Below, one piece after another: positions 10,476-21,796 of a stretch of DNA of 64,000 bases. This DNA comes from Branchinecta lynchi (Eukaryota; Arthropoda; Branchiopoda; Anostraca; Branchinectidae), in contig JAKZAP010000006.1 of NCBI GenBank assembly GCA_023053575.1, positions 18,609,280-18,673,279 on the forward strand, given 5' to 3'. The notes under the pieces are model-generated. The model did not search any database. It saw only the letters and a list, made by a program, of their open reading frames with translations, and had not been told where the DNA came from. The number at the start of each line of letters is the position of its first letter. Within the stretch, counting starts at the first letter, position 1. Position numbers and translations under genes: made by a program.

Positions 10476-11586
10476 AAAATCATGTTGCTTCACAGTGACC
10501 CCTCTATTTTTTACCAATGACTTGGAGGGGTGGGTATCTCCCTCTCCTCCCATACGTAATACAGATGTGAAGCCCCTGATTATAAGTAGGGGATGCCATG
10601 CAGGAATTGGCAGGAATAGCAGGAACTATTTGTCTATTTTATCTTTCACAACAGGTAGTTCAAGCAGAGTGCAAGTAGGTGTTTGAACCAGTGTCTATGT
10701 CTGAACATATTTTTTTGCCGCCTCTCCTTGATTATTCTGATCAACAATCTGGAAGAAAAAGATTTTTAAAATTAGCCTATAGCAAACGGTACAAATAGAA
10801 AATTAGTTCCATTTCTTATCTCATTTCTCCTTGCAATTCTCTTGTCATTGCTCCTATTTTGCATCTTATAAATATTGGAATGGTGCCAATTCTCCTTTTT
10901 TGCATTTTGTTCAGATCAAGAATGGGGAAATAGGGAAAGCTTTGCAGTTTTGAAGAATAGAGAAGATCCTTTGATCCTTCTCTGTTCATATTCCTGATTG
11001 GTCAGTGAAAAACCCTCACAAGCAGTTTGTAATAAGAGGTAAAATTAGTATTTTTTTCAAAAGTGAGAGTGGAGAAGCAAAAAGAGCAAAAATAGTAATT
11101 TTTTAAGAGAATTGTAAAGTGGGAACTGAGAATTTTAAATCCAGCTAAATAACACAACTGTTATGACATTTATTTTTGTTGCTACAAGCTTTTATCTTGT
11201 CTTCTATCTTTCTAAGATAATCTTGTCATAGGCTAGTTTCTGTCTGGTAATTCAGTTAAGGGGATGGCTAGTAATTTGACTGGTAGAATCATTTAACCTT
11301 TCAGACAGCCAACAATCTTGACAGGTTTTGTCGCTAGTATTGTTTGCTGGCTGAAACTTGTGTGAAGTCGGGAATGAAAAAATACATAACTCTTTTGGCT
11401 GGAGATCTTTGTTGTTGTTTCCCAGCCTTACCTGTTAGGTTGACAGAAAAATACGGTTTGCTTTTGTTCCAGCCATAGTTGTAATGGATATTAGACAACT
11501 TTCAAAGGGATTTTGCTTGGTGATGTTTCTCTGACATGTTGATCATGAAGATTGACATTCGATGTTCCTGAAGCACACACCACACC
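10476..11586. other. unassigned sequence
   Basis: AT-rich sequence with no recognisable gene, RNA or repeat end. Confidence 0.5.
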
Positions 11587-11935
11587 CAGGGGCATCACGA
11601 CTGGGGGGGGGGGACACCCCCCCAATGCTGTCGGCCAGTCGGTAAAAAACAACCGAGTCGGCACGAAGCGCCGCGATTTTTCATCAAAACAGTTGATTTT
11701 TTACATGACAACAGTCGTTTTTTTCTGAAATCTGTCGATTTTTCAAAAAATAGTCAGATTTTCTGGAAACCAGTCAGATTTTCTGAAAATCAATAGATTT
11801 TTCCGATTTTTTTTTCGGATTTTCTGAAAATCAGTCGATTTTTTTCAAAATGTCAGTTTTATTAAAAACAGTCGTTTTTCTGCACAAAAAGTCGGTAAAA
11901 ATTACCAGCCAGTCGGTAAATGCCTCGCCCCACAC
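11587..11935. mobile_element. family C element copy C1
   Basis: The left end CAGGGGCATCACGAC is followed by a G run and C run, CAATGCTGTCGGCCAGTCGG, and a degenerate array of CAGTCGATTTTTCANAAA-like units. The array ends in CAGTCGGTAAATGCCTCGCC. CCACACC is present on both sides (11580-11586 and near 11929-11936) and may be the target duplication. The CAGGGGC end and layout parallel the element at 4855-6222. Non-coding; inferred hAT-like. Confidence 0.65.
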
Positions 11936-12624
11936 CCAAACCTTTTGGTTAGTAACGCCTCTGACCACACCAGTCATGTGATTCAACAGCTTTATCCTTC
12001 CCTTTCCTGTTGCTGAAATAAGAACAAATATTGTTAATAATAAACCACATAAATGACTCGTGCTACGTGCACACACAGCCCGATAAAATATCGCATCCGA
12101 AAACATGCGTGCAAGATACTCGTGACAATGGGAAAACGACAGACGATGCGTAAACAGTTGGGAGAGAGGGAAGAAATTTGCAGCTGGCTGTGTGTATTTG
12201 GACGTACGTTGAAGCACTAAAGATGAGTTCTTCAAGTCTCTGTGGCACAAAATTTCAATATTTGAATTGTTCTCGCTTGAAGGATTAATTTCTTGGCAAT
12301 AATTTGTGACTAATACGAAACTACCCCTACCTAGACCAGGCTTGTTTTACATAAGTTCCTATATGTTTTTTGTTCATGCCCCAAACAATTTAAGACTGCC
12401 AGTCATTGTGGTTCGAACGATATATCTGTAGATTTTGCTTCAAAGGCTCTTGGCATCTTACGACACTACTTTGTCTGATTTATTCTGCTGGAGCGTAATA
12501 GCTCCCGATTGTATATAGGCGAAGCAAGAAATGTAATTCTACTAAAATTTAAGTCTAGTGATTGACAGTAAAAATGAATACGCACAGTTGCTAGCACTGG
12601 TCGTAAAGCAGTTGAACCATGATG
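11936..12624. other. unassigned sequence
   Basis: A - strand open frame of 139 codons overlaps C1 and this stretch, but its first part is C1 repeat sequence and no domain is recognised. Nothing else is supported. Confidence 0.45.
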
Positions 12625-13336
12625 AATAAGACCAAAGGTTTCGATGGGATCCCGAAAATTTCATATTTGATCCATACAATTGAGTCTTCTGGAGATCCAG
12701 TCTCCGCCAGACTCCTTGAGCACTTTACTAATAAAATTTAGAAACAGATTAAGGCAAATGGTAATCATCTTAAATGGGTCAGATCATCTGAAATGGGTCT
12801 AAGGCCCCCCCCCCTTTAACTCCTCCGACCAAACCCCCGTACCAAGCCTCGCCTCTAGCCTCGCCACTAGCCTCGCCTCTACGTATACTTTTCATAAAAA
12901 TATGTTTTATTTTATTAACATTGTATACTGTGTTAATAAAATAAAACACATTTTTATGAAAAGTGTATTTGGTCGGTTTTTTTTCGCTGGGGGGGGGGGG
13001 GGGGGTGCCGTTTTTATGGCACTCGTCTTCCGGCCAAGTGCCGTATACCTGTTCACTTTTCCGTCAGTCGGTCCGTCAGTCCGGTGATCGCGAGTTAGGG
13101 TACTTCAAGATGTGGTAGTACAATGAAACTTGGCAGGCATATCAGGGACACAACCAAACTAACTTGAAAATAATCAGTTTCCCTATCCGACAATGGAGGG
13201 GGGGGGGGAGTGGACGGAATTGGAATCCGGAAAATTTAGTAGTGCATAACTTTCAGACGGTCGGACGGACGGACAGACTGACAGCTTTTGCGAAGTCATA
13301 GGTATCCCTCCACTTACGTTTTGGGATCCCAAAAAC
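12625..13336 (-). mobile_element. family A element copy A3, interior replaced
   Basis: The 3' end is at 12625 (AATAAGACCAAAGGTTTCGA) and the 5' palindrome at 13319-13336. Both A termini are present in the correct orientation. The sequence between about 12790 and 13250 is not A sequence but a palindrome segment plus the start of a B element, so another element landed in it or recombined with it. Confidence 0.75.
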
Positions 13337-13850
13337 TACTGGATGATTTCGTGAACAGTCATCGGGAAAACAATCTAGACCATTTGCCACCTTTGCTTCT
13401 TTGATTGTTAAAATGGGTCTAAGGGACCCCCCCCCCCTTTAAATCCTCCGACCAAACCCCCATACCAAGCCTCGCCTCTACATATACTTTTCATAAAAAT
13501 CTGTTTTATTTTATTAACACTGTATATACTGTGTTAATAAAATAAAACAAATTTTTTATGAAAAGTGTATTTGGTCGGGTTTTTTTCGCTGGGGGGGGGG
13601 GGGGTTGCCATTTTTATGGCACTCGTCTTCCGGCTAAGTGCCATATAAAGTTCACTTTTCCGTTGGTCGGTCCGTCAGTCTGGTGATCGCGAGTTAGGGT
13701 ACCTCAAGATGTGCTAGGACGATGAAACTTGGCAGGCGTATCAGGGACCCGACCAAACTAACTTGAAAATAATCAGTTTCCCGATCCAAAAATGGGGGGG
13801 GGGAGTGGAGGGAAGGGGAATCCGGAAAATTTAGTAGTGCGTAACTTTCG
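12791..13850. repeat. direct duplication of about 440-460 bp, offset 620 bp
   Basis: The segment from AAATGGGTCTAAGG (12791) to AGTAGTGC.TAACTTTC (about 13253) recurs at 13411-13850. Each copy has a C run, CCAAGCCTCGCC, a hairpin with about 36-bp arms (TTTCATAAAAAT.TGTTTTAT.. around 12886-12966 and 13487-13567), a G run and the 5' part of a B element. The right end of A3 lies between the copies. Confidence 0.8.
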
Positions 13851-15181
13851 AATGGGTGATCGGATTGGAATGAAACTTAAGAACTGAATAGATAAACCCA
13901 TTTGAAGTCCTGACCGGATTCGACAGCTATGGGGGAGTGGGGGGGGGGGGGGGGATCTCGAGAAACGGTTATAATGGGGGGGGGGGGTCGGAGTGAAACT
14001 TGCTGGGAAGAACAAGTATCTGCTCTAGATGAATCGTTTACACATTTAGACTGGATCCGGACACCTGTGTGAGTGTGTGGGGGGTGGGTCCCGGAATTCT
14101 TATGATGGCGGTTTGGCGATTTTCACGACAAAACTTGACAGGCATATCAGGGACCCAATCAAACTAACATGGAGACACAAAAAATTCTTGATCCGATCAT
14201 CGTGGGGTAGTGGACGGGGTGGGAATCCGGAATATTGAGTCATGCATAACTTTGGAACGGGTGAAATTCCAGTGAAATTTAACAATTGAACAGAAGACGT
14301 GTCTCTGATGTTCTTTTTCGTGTCCGGACCGGATCCGACAACTGTCTGGGGGGGGGGGGGAATACGTGACCCGCTTAGACTTGAGAGATCTGAATGGAAC
14401 TTGGTGGGAATAACAAACAATGCTCTAGATAAATCATTTACATTACCGGATCGGATCCGGGCATTGTGGGTGAAGTTAGAGGGGAGGGTGGGGGGGGGGG
14501 GGGTCCGTGTGATCGCAAGTTATGGTACTTTCAGATGGTCTAATGATGAAACTGGGCTGGAAAATTAGAGATTTGACAAGATTGGCTTAGAAGTCGTCAC
14601 TTCCAAATTTGACCATTTCGGAACTGTACAAGTAATATACTCTTACCCGCAAAGTAAAAAAACTCTTCTAAGCAGACTATTTTCATGATTCCCATGAGGA
14701 TGATAATTTTTGCCTCAAGGGTTTTGCTTACAAAAGAATTTCTAGCTCCCTTAAAGTGCGCATCTTGACTGCAAAGTCAAAAAGTACTTTAGATCAAAGG
14801 ATGCATTTTGTCCCATGATCATTTGTGCCACAAGGGTTTTTCTTAAAAAAAATTTATCTCATAGCACCAGTAAAGTACGCATCGTAACCGAAAAGTGAAA
14901 AAAAAAAAAATTTGATCAAACGATATATTAATGATCCTCAAGGAATTACTATCGTTTTTGTCTTTGGGGTTTTGCTTACAGATGAATTTCTGGCGCCTTT
15001 AAAGTGCGCATCATTACAGCAAAGTTAACAAAGGAAATACTTTCTACCAAACGATCCATTCTCGTGATTTCCAAGGGTCCATGATCATATCTCAAGGGTT
15101 TTGCTTGCAAATGATCAGAACAAACCCACAAAAAGGTAGATTCTGATTTCATCCTCTGACCCAGAATTGCAAGTGCCATAT
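13612..15181 (+). mobile_element. family B element copy B1
   Basis: The 5' palindromic end ATGGCACTCGTCTTCCGGCT..AAGTGCCATA is at 13615-13646, followed by CCGTTGGTCGGTCCGTCAGT. Three or more G-rich monomers with CCGGACCGGATCCG and ATGAAACTTGG-type motifs follow. From about 14640 there is an AT-richer 3' domain containing AAGGGTTTTGCTTACA repeats. It ends at TTGCAAGTGCCATAT. No coding capacity. Confidence 0.75.
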
Positions 15182-15965
15182 ACCCTTTTACGAACCTTTT
15201 TACAGTACCTTTACAATACCAGCCTTTAAAAGAACGAAATCCAATATCGTACTCACGTTCTAAGTCAAATGAGTTTCTATATCATGTGACTCGTTGTGGG
15301 TTATGTGGGTAGACAACTTTTGCTTTCTCACGACGAAGCATGTAATTCAACCACCGGATTGGCTAGCTACGACCGGCTGAAATAAAAGTGATCGCAGTGT
15401 GATCATGTAAAGTCTTGCTCGATCCCTTTGGACCGAGATAGAAAGTAGGCTATTCTTTTGAAATTAGGTGATCTTTTAGCTCTCGAAATATTTTGCTTGG
15501 TTGGTTACTAGGCGCCTTCTTTCAGCAGAACTGGAGCTCATGTCAAACCTTAAAAATAAAAATAAAGCTTATTATAGCTTTATAATAATAAAGCCTAGGG
15601 AGGTAAGGGTGGGCAGGGGGGTAAGGTGAGGTTGGGAGGGAAGAATGGGGGAGGGGGGAGTTGAGTATTGATGAGTGAGAGAGATTGGATTTCTTCTTTA
15701 TTTTCCTCTTTCTTTTTTTTTTCGTTATATAGGTAAGTAGTTATGTGGACTTTCGCGCGAATGCAAACCCTCATAGTTTTTTTCTCCAGCGCGAAAGTGT
15801 TGTTTTTTATTTATTTTTTTGTGAATGCTGAAAATAAAACTTGAAAACTTGCACTTGCACTTGTCTCAATCGCATTTTACCTCTCCCCTGCAATTTGAAG
15901 GCGACTGGTTGATCCTTGAATTCTTTACAGAACTCTCTGAATCAGACCTCTAGCAAAGTTCAAAA
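15182..15965. other. unassigned sequence with a retroelement-like 3' tail
   Basis: No gene is recognised. At 15827-15866, GAAAATAAAACTTGAAAACT is followed by a TTGCAC repeat, which resembles the polyadenylation signal and short tail of a non-LTR element 3' end. A purine-rich G-run stretch lies at 15598-15660. Confidence 0.4.
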
Positions 15966-16873
15966 TCACAACTGTAGTGGCTGCGTCTGACCAGAATCTT
16001 ATGAAAGGCTCAGATTCGAGGGATCGGGATGGAACTTGGTGAGAAGAACAAGCTTAAACCCTAGATACATTACTGACAAACATGACTGTATCGTGTCATA
16101 GTGGGGGGAGTTGGACGGGGGTTTACCGGAATTCCAGCGTGTTTACCGGAATTCCAGATGTGCTAGGACCATGAAACTTGGCAGGTATTTTAGAAATTCT
16201 ACCATACCGACTTAAAAATAGTCCCTTTTCCCCGATCCGATCATCGTGGGGGAGTAGAGGGGTGGGAAATCCGGAATCTAGTGACAGGCACAAATCTGGA
16301 ATGTGTGATCGAACGTGCATGACACTTGGTAAGTATTAAGAACAAGTGTTTCGGATGTTCAGTTTCAAGTCTGGACCGGATCTGATCACAGGGCGGGGGG
16401 AGTGGGTACCGGAAATCTCGTGAATCTTTTAAAGTTAAGGGATCGGAGTCACACTTAGTTGGAAGAACAAGCGTAAACCCTAGATACAATCCTGACAAAA
16501 CAGGACCGGATCGTGTCACGGTGGGGGAAGTTGGAGTTTTTTTTTCGGAATTCCGGTGATCTCGAGCTAGGGTCCTTCCGGATGTGCTAGGACCATGGAA
16601 CTTGGCAGGCCTGTCAGGGACTCTAACATATTGACTTGAAACTAGTCCCTTCCCCGATCCGACCATCGTGTGGGGAGTAGAGGAATGGGGAATCCGGAAT
16701 CTGTAACTTAGGGACTGGTGATCGGACGTGATCGAGTGTCTAAAATGTTCAGTTTCAAATCTGGAGTGGGTCTGATCACTAGGGGGTGGGGGGAAGGAGC
16801 TTGAGGGGGACACACTGACAAACATGCTAACTGTTCCGACAAGTGCCATATGAGCTTTCAGCTCTTGTTCTTA
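15966..16873 (+). mobile_element. family B element copy B2, 5'-incomplete
   Basis: It begins inside a B monomer. It carries several monomers with CCCCGATCCGA.CATCGTG and ATGAAACTTGG-type motifs. The 3' end is typical: GACAAGTGCCATATGAGCTT, then TCAGCTCTTGTT. The 5' palindrome is missing. Confidence 0.75.
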
Positions 16874-17060
16874 AAAGCAGTCGGTTATGTGAAAATCAGT
16901 CAATTTTTCGTCAAAACTGTCATTTTTTTCTTGAAAACAGTCTTTTTCTCTGTAAAAACAGTCACCCCCCCCCCCCCCCCCCCCCAGATTTTTTATTTTA
17001 TTTTGACGCATCTGTCTACAACCATTCAAATGTGTCTGAATCAACTCCTTTAAGCTTCAG
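16874..17060. repeat. family C-like array with 21-nt C run
   Basis: Units such as AAAATCAGTCAATTTTTCGT repeat every 22-30 bp, followed by 21 C residues at 16965-16985. This is a fragment of the C array next to copy C2. It also gives an unoccupied relative of the A4 insertion site (ACTGTCATTTTTTTCTTGAA). Confidence 0.6.
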
Positions 17061-17075
17061 AATCTTAGGCGCATG

Positions 17076-18184
17076 CAGGGGCGTCACGTATGGGGGGGGG
17101 GGGGAGACCCCCCCAATGTTGTCGGCCAGTCGGTCAAAAATAACCGTGTCGGTGAAGCCGTCCCCCCAATGTTGTCGCAAGTCGGTAAAAAAATAACCTA
17201 GTCGGCGCGAAGCTCCGCGATTTTTCGTAAAAACAGTCGATATTTTGGGATCACAAAACGTAAGTGGAGGGATACCTATGACACCGCAAAAGTTGTTCGT
17301 CCGTCCGTCCGTCCGTCTGTAAGCACGATAACTCTCGAAGGGAATGAGATATTTTGATGAAACTTGGTATGAGGATTGTTTGGGTCAAGGGTAAGGTCGA
17401 GTTCGTAGATGGGCTCTGTAGCCCTATATTTGGGGGTGGGGTAGGGGGGTCAATTTAAGGGACAAACAAAATATTTTTAAACAGCTAATGTGATAGACGA
17501 TTATGGGGTAAGAAAACATGCAGAACACGATGGTGACAATCATTTTCTCGCCGGACAAGTAGTTCGTCCGGAATCCTGCAAAAACCGGAAAGTTTGTTAA
17601 AAGTAAAAGTTTCATTTGAAGTTGATTAAATGTTTGATTTAGGGGTAAGAAGACATGCTGAGCACGATGGTGAAAACCATTTTCTCGCTGGACGAGTAGT
17701 TCGTCCGGAATCCGGCCAAAACCGGAAAATATGTTAAAAGTAAAAGCTTTATCTGAAGTTGATTAGATGATATATTTAGGGGTAAGAAGAGACGCTGAGT
17801 CTGTATATAATGATCATTTTTTACCCAGACATATAATTAGTCCGGAACCCGGTTGTACCCGCTTTTTTTTTAAGTCAAAATTTTATTTAAAGTTGATTAG
17901 ATTTCTTTATAGGGATAAGGAGATACGCCGGCTTCTTTTCGGAATTTTCTTTTTTTGCTGGACTAGTAGTTCGCTCGGAATTCGGGCCTTATAGAGGTAT
18001 AGCTAGGTAGATAGAATATCCGAACTCGGTTTTCTCTGATGATTAGCCTGGCGAAGACAATACCGAATTGTCTGGATCAAATCTTAGATTTTTGGGATCC
18101 CATCGACACCTTTGGTCTTGTTTCTTCAAAACAGTCGTTTTTTCTACAAAAATAGTCTTTTTTTCTGCAAAACTGAAATGTGTT
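17076..18184. mobile_element. family C element copy C2, split by A4
   Basis: The left end CAGGGGCGTCACGTATGG is followed by G and C runs, GTTGTCGGCCAGTCGG, and the CAGTCG array. The array is interrupted by A4 and resumes at 18123 (TCTTCAAAACAGTCG). GGCGCATG lies directly on both sides (17068-17075 and 18185-18192), an 8-bp duplication as expected for hAT elements. The right end (..CTGAAATGTGTT) is not a good inverse of the left end. Confidence 0.65.
17242..18122 (+). mobile_element. family A element copy A4, complete
   Basis: The 5' palindrome is TATTTTGGGATCACAAAACG, followed by GTCCGTCCGTCCGTCTGT and GATGAAACTTGGTATGAGG. About four internal units of about 137 bp follow (GGGGTAAGAAGACATGCTGA at 17641 and 17778). 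The 3' end is TTTGGGATCCCATCGACACC, TTTGGTCTTGTT. It lies in a T tract of C2 with no flank duplication. Confidence 0.85.
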
Positions 18185-18192
18185 GGCGCATG

Positions 18193-18350
18193 TGTTGTCC
18201 TTTCGACTAGATAAGCTTGGACAAACTGAAATGGGCATTGCTGATTAGACGGCTAACATTCATTGGTGAGACAGGATTTGTGTAAGTCACATGCGATTGT
18301 TTCTGCGAAGATTTTGGATAGACTGGGTTTTGCTGTAGGAGTGGTAAGAT
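18193..18350. other. unassigned sequence
   Basis: Nothing is recognised between the C2 flank and the left arm of the inverted repeat starting at 18351. Confidence 0.4.
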
Positions 18351-18820
18351 CAGTCTGCAACAAATCCTTGATTTTTTCAGAAGTTATGCCAAACACGGCT
18401 ATATCCGAGGGCTGGAATAGCCTATGCCTAACGCCAGCTAGCCTATACCGAATGCTGGATACCCTAAGAAATGAAATATTGATGGTTTTAGTGAAATTCT
18501 GAAAATAGGCTAGCCTTTTGTCGCTTTTTCCGTCGGTTGGTCTACCTGTCCCTCCGTGCGGTGATCGCTAGTCAGCGTACTTGCAGTTCCAGACGGGCTG
18601 GGACGATGAAACCTGTCAGGGATATTGGAGACCGGACCAGATTGACTTAGTCTTGGACCTGACCATCCAGGGGGGTGGAGGAGGGGGAATTTTGAATCTT
18701 TTGGCGGGATCAGAATCCCAGCCTCTGGCATAGCCATATGTTAACTGGCGCTTGGCATAACTCTGGGTATACCCAACGTTTGACATAGCCCATCCAAAAT
18801 CAGGGATTCGTTGTAGACTG
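18351..18820. repeat. inverted repeat flanking a B fragment
   Basis: AGTCTGCAACAAATCCTTGA at 18352 recurs inverted near 18798-18817 as AGTCTACAACGAATCCCTGA. Weaker pairing extends about 110 bp into each arm (AGTTATGCCAAACACGGCTA against the inverted AGTTATGCCAAGCGCCAG). Between the arms lies a family B fragment. Confidence 0.65.
18503..18735 (+). mobile_element. family B fragment B3
   Basis: CCGTCGGTTGGTCTACCTGT, GGTGATCGCTAGTCAGCGTA and GCTGGGACGATGAAACCTGT match the first B monomer. The palindromic 5' end and all later monomers are missing. Confidence 0.65.
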
Positions 18821-19540
18821 GTTGAGCGTGCTTTTCGTAGGAGGTTTGTCTGAGATCAACTAGGTCGAGGGAAAGCCACAGTGCCAGGACTGCCAGGTCT
18901 GCAGCAAGTCTATTCCCCGTTTCATAGTATCTGTCGTATCTGTTCCTTTGTATCAAGTTGGCTAGCTGTCAGGGGTTGATTCAGGTGTCCACTGCGGTTG
19001 GAAACACAAGCACATGGGAGCGGTATTTGAGTGATTACTTATTCAGCGCGGTTAGCATTCTTTCGTTACGTCCTTGGCGAAGGTCAGGCAAGCTAAAAAC
19101 TCGATTTTTTTACTCGCCTGCGGGGTAATAAGGCTTCTAATCAACTACTTGAAAGAGGATGGGATATGATTTTGTCGGCTATGCAGATAGAGTTTTCGAA
19201 GATGTTTATGTCTTTTTGGCTGGAAGTTTGCCATTGTTTGCGCTAAATTTGAGTATTGTATGTATTTATCGAGGAAAACCTCTTCCGTCCTATGTATGAG
19301 GAAATCAAAATGAAAAAAGGAATTTTGATAAGAGGTCACTGCCCGTCACGCTCCCCCCAAGATGCCCTACTGAAACCTGGGCTGCGTAGTTGTGCCTGAC
19401 TGAATGGCTGGCTAGTTTGACATCCTAATTATTGCGTTTATTGTTTAATATCGTATTTTTATAGTGTCGTTTTTGTTTCCATTTGCTTTGCGTTTGGTGT
19501 TACTTTATGTGTGCTCAAGTAGCCTAATGGTTATATTAAG
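18821..19540. other. unassigned sequence
   Basis: No gene or repeat is recognised. Confidence 0.5.
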
Positions 19541-19640
19541 TAAGTAAGTAATTTATTTATAACCCGCCATTTTGAAAAAAAGCGTTGTAAATCTTCGGCC
19601 AGGAAGTAGTGGATAACGTTGTGGGCCCTCTTGTCCATGA
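19541..19640 (-). mobile_element. 3' end of a retroelement (tail TTAC repeats)
   Basis: On the - strand, sequence ending ATGGCGGGTTATAAATAAAT is followed by repeats of TACT (TAAGTAAGTAAGTAA on the + strand at 19537-19551). A short tandem tail after an AATAAA-like signal is typical of truncated non-LTR or SINE insertions. No coding remnant is present. Confidence 0.45.
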
Positions 19641-19642
19641 TT

Positions 19643-21306
19643 ATGGCACTTGCCCTTCGGCCAAGTGCCATATAGCGATCGCGATTTCTGTCCGTCCGTC
19701 GGTCTGTTGGTCGGGCGGTCGCTCCACATTTTGCTAGTTCGGGCACTTCCACATAAGCTAGGACGATGAAACATGGCAAACTTGGGACCCCAAATGATTA
19801 AGTTGGAAATAGCCAGTTTCCCGATCCGAGCATCGTGGGGCGAGTGGAGGGAGGGGGAATCCGGAATCGTGAGGTATTTATAACTTTTGAACGGGTGATC
19901 GGATCTCAATGAAACATGATATTTGGAAAGATCTCGTGCCTCAGACGACCCGCTTAAAATCCGGAGCGGATGCGGTGACTTTGGGGGGAGGTGGAGGGGG
20001 GAACCGGAAATCTTGAGAAACGCTTAGAGTGGAGGGATCGGGACGAAAGTTGGTGGGAAGTACAAGCACAAGTCCTAGATATATCGTTGACATAACCGGA
20101 CCGGATTTGGGCACTGTGGGGGGAGTTTTTTTTTTTTTTGGGGGGGGGGGGGGTCGGAATTCGGTGATCCTGCGGATTCGGGACTAGGAAGGTGAAATTT
20201 GGTATGCCTGTCAGGGACCCGAACAGACAGCCATGATAATAGTCGTTTCCCCGATCCGACCATCGTAGGGGGAGTGGAGGGATAGGGAATCCGGAAATTA
20301 GTAACATGCATAACTTTGGAACGGGTAATCGGATGTGCATGAAACTTGACAAGCGTCAGAAATAAGTGCCTCAGATGTTACTTTTCAAATCCGGACCGGA
20401 TACGATAACTGGGGGGGGGGGGGGCTGGAAGGGGGCACCGGAAATCTTCTGTAAGGCTCAGAGTCGAGGGATCCGGATGGATCCCTAATACGTCACTGAC
20501 AAAACAGGACTGTATCGCGTCATAGTGGGGGGAGTTGGAGGGGGTTTACCGGAATTCCGGTGATGTCGAGTTAGGGCAGATGTGCTATGACCATGAAAAT
20601 TGGCAGGCATTTTTGGGATTCTACCATATTGACTTGAAAATAGTCCCTTCCCCGATCCGATCATCATGGGGGGAGTAGAGGGGTGGGGAATCTGGAATCT
20701 AGTGACATTCATAACTTTGAAACCGGTGATCGGACGGGCATGAAACTTGGCAAGTACTAAGAACAAGTGTGTCGGATCTTCAGCTTCAGGTCTGGACCGG
20801 ATCTGATCACTGGGGGGGGGGAGCTGAAGGGGGCACCGGAAATCTCGTGAATCTCTTAAGTCGAGGGCTTTGGTTGGAAGAACAAGCGTAAACCCTAGAT
20901 ACATTCCTTACAAAACAGGACCAGATCGTGTCACGGTGGGGGAAGTTGGAGGGGGTTTCCCGGAATGCGGGTGACCTCGAGCTAGGGTGCATCCAGATGT
21001 GCTAGGACCATGAAACTTGGCAGGCCTATTATGGACTCAAGCATATTGAATTGAAAATAGTCCCTTCCCCGATCCAATCATCGTGGGGGAGTAGAGGGAT
21101 GGGGAATCAGGAATCTGGTGACATTCATAACTTCGGAACCGGTGATCGGGCGTGCATGAAACTTGACAAGTGTCAAGAACGAGTGTCTCAAATTTTCAGT
21201 TTCAAGTCCGGAGTGGGTCTGATCACTTGGGTGGGGGAGCTGGAGGGGGACAAACATGCTAACTGTTCTGATCGACAAGTGCCATATGAGCTTTCAGCTC
21301 TTGTTT
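19643..21306 (+). mobile_element. family B element copy B4, complete ends
   Basis: The 5' palindrome is TGGCACTTGCCCTTCGGCCA..AGTGCCATA (19643-19671), followed by CCGTCCGTCGGTCTGTTGGTCGG. About ten G-rich monomers follow, with runs of 9 to 13 G. The 3' end is CGACAAGTGCCATATGAGCT, TTCAGCTCTTGTT. Open frames on the - strand here encode only proline-rich shadows of the G-rich units. Confidence 0.8.
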
Positions 21307-21377
21307 TTGATAGCGACGAGGAAACATCCAATCGTATTGTAGCAGCTGTATTTGCTTATTGCTTGGCTTGGTAATTG

Positions 21378-21796
21378 AGGGCTTTAATGAATGAATTTAC
21401 TTCGTAAAAAGAACCGAGGGGCCTTTGCAGGAAAAACAAAAATATAATCAAAACAACACTCATAAATTATAATTATAATATCCTAAACACAAAATAACAC
21501 TATAGGTCGTGCGTTAGAAACCTAGACCAAACCGACGAAGGTATTATATGTTATTATTCTATATTTATAACCAAATCTTCCTCTTCCATCGTTTCTCGCA
21601 CGAATATCTCTCTTCTCAAATCTCGTGTCTCAACGCAATGACCCAACAAATGATAAATACCCTTCCTTTGTAAACCGCACATAGGGCAAATTTAAGAACC
21701 AGAACGTAACTTACCTTTTCCTATATCTTCTTCTTTCCCGAAGGGTAGAGAATTGGCCCGCGACTTAACATCCCTTTCAGTTCTTCTGGCTTTAGC
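21378..21796 (-). pseudogene. C-terminal remnant of a non-LTR reverse transcriptase plus 3' UTR
   Basis: Read on the - strand from 21796 to the stop at 21554-21556, the frame gives AKARRTERDVKSRANSLPFG.., one internal TAA, then ICPMCGLQRKGIYHLLGHCV and ETRDLRREIF. The CPMC..H..C arrangement is the zinc-knuckle-like C-terminal motif of many non-LTR polymerases. About 175 bp of AT-rich 3' UTR follow down to 21378. Polymerase and endonuclease are absent, so this is a dead 5'-truncated copy of a different lineage from the element at 7800-9740. Confidence 0.65.

Noticed and set aside
19954..20992. Long - strand proline-rich open frames (also at 16241-16849, 25417-25779, 51473-51868, 62655-63371)
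   Set aside because: They are translations of the G-rich family B monomers; the same frames recur in each monomer and no domain is present.
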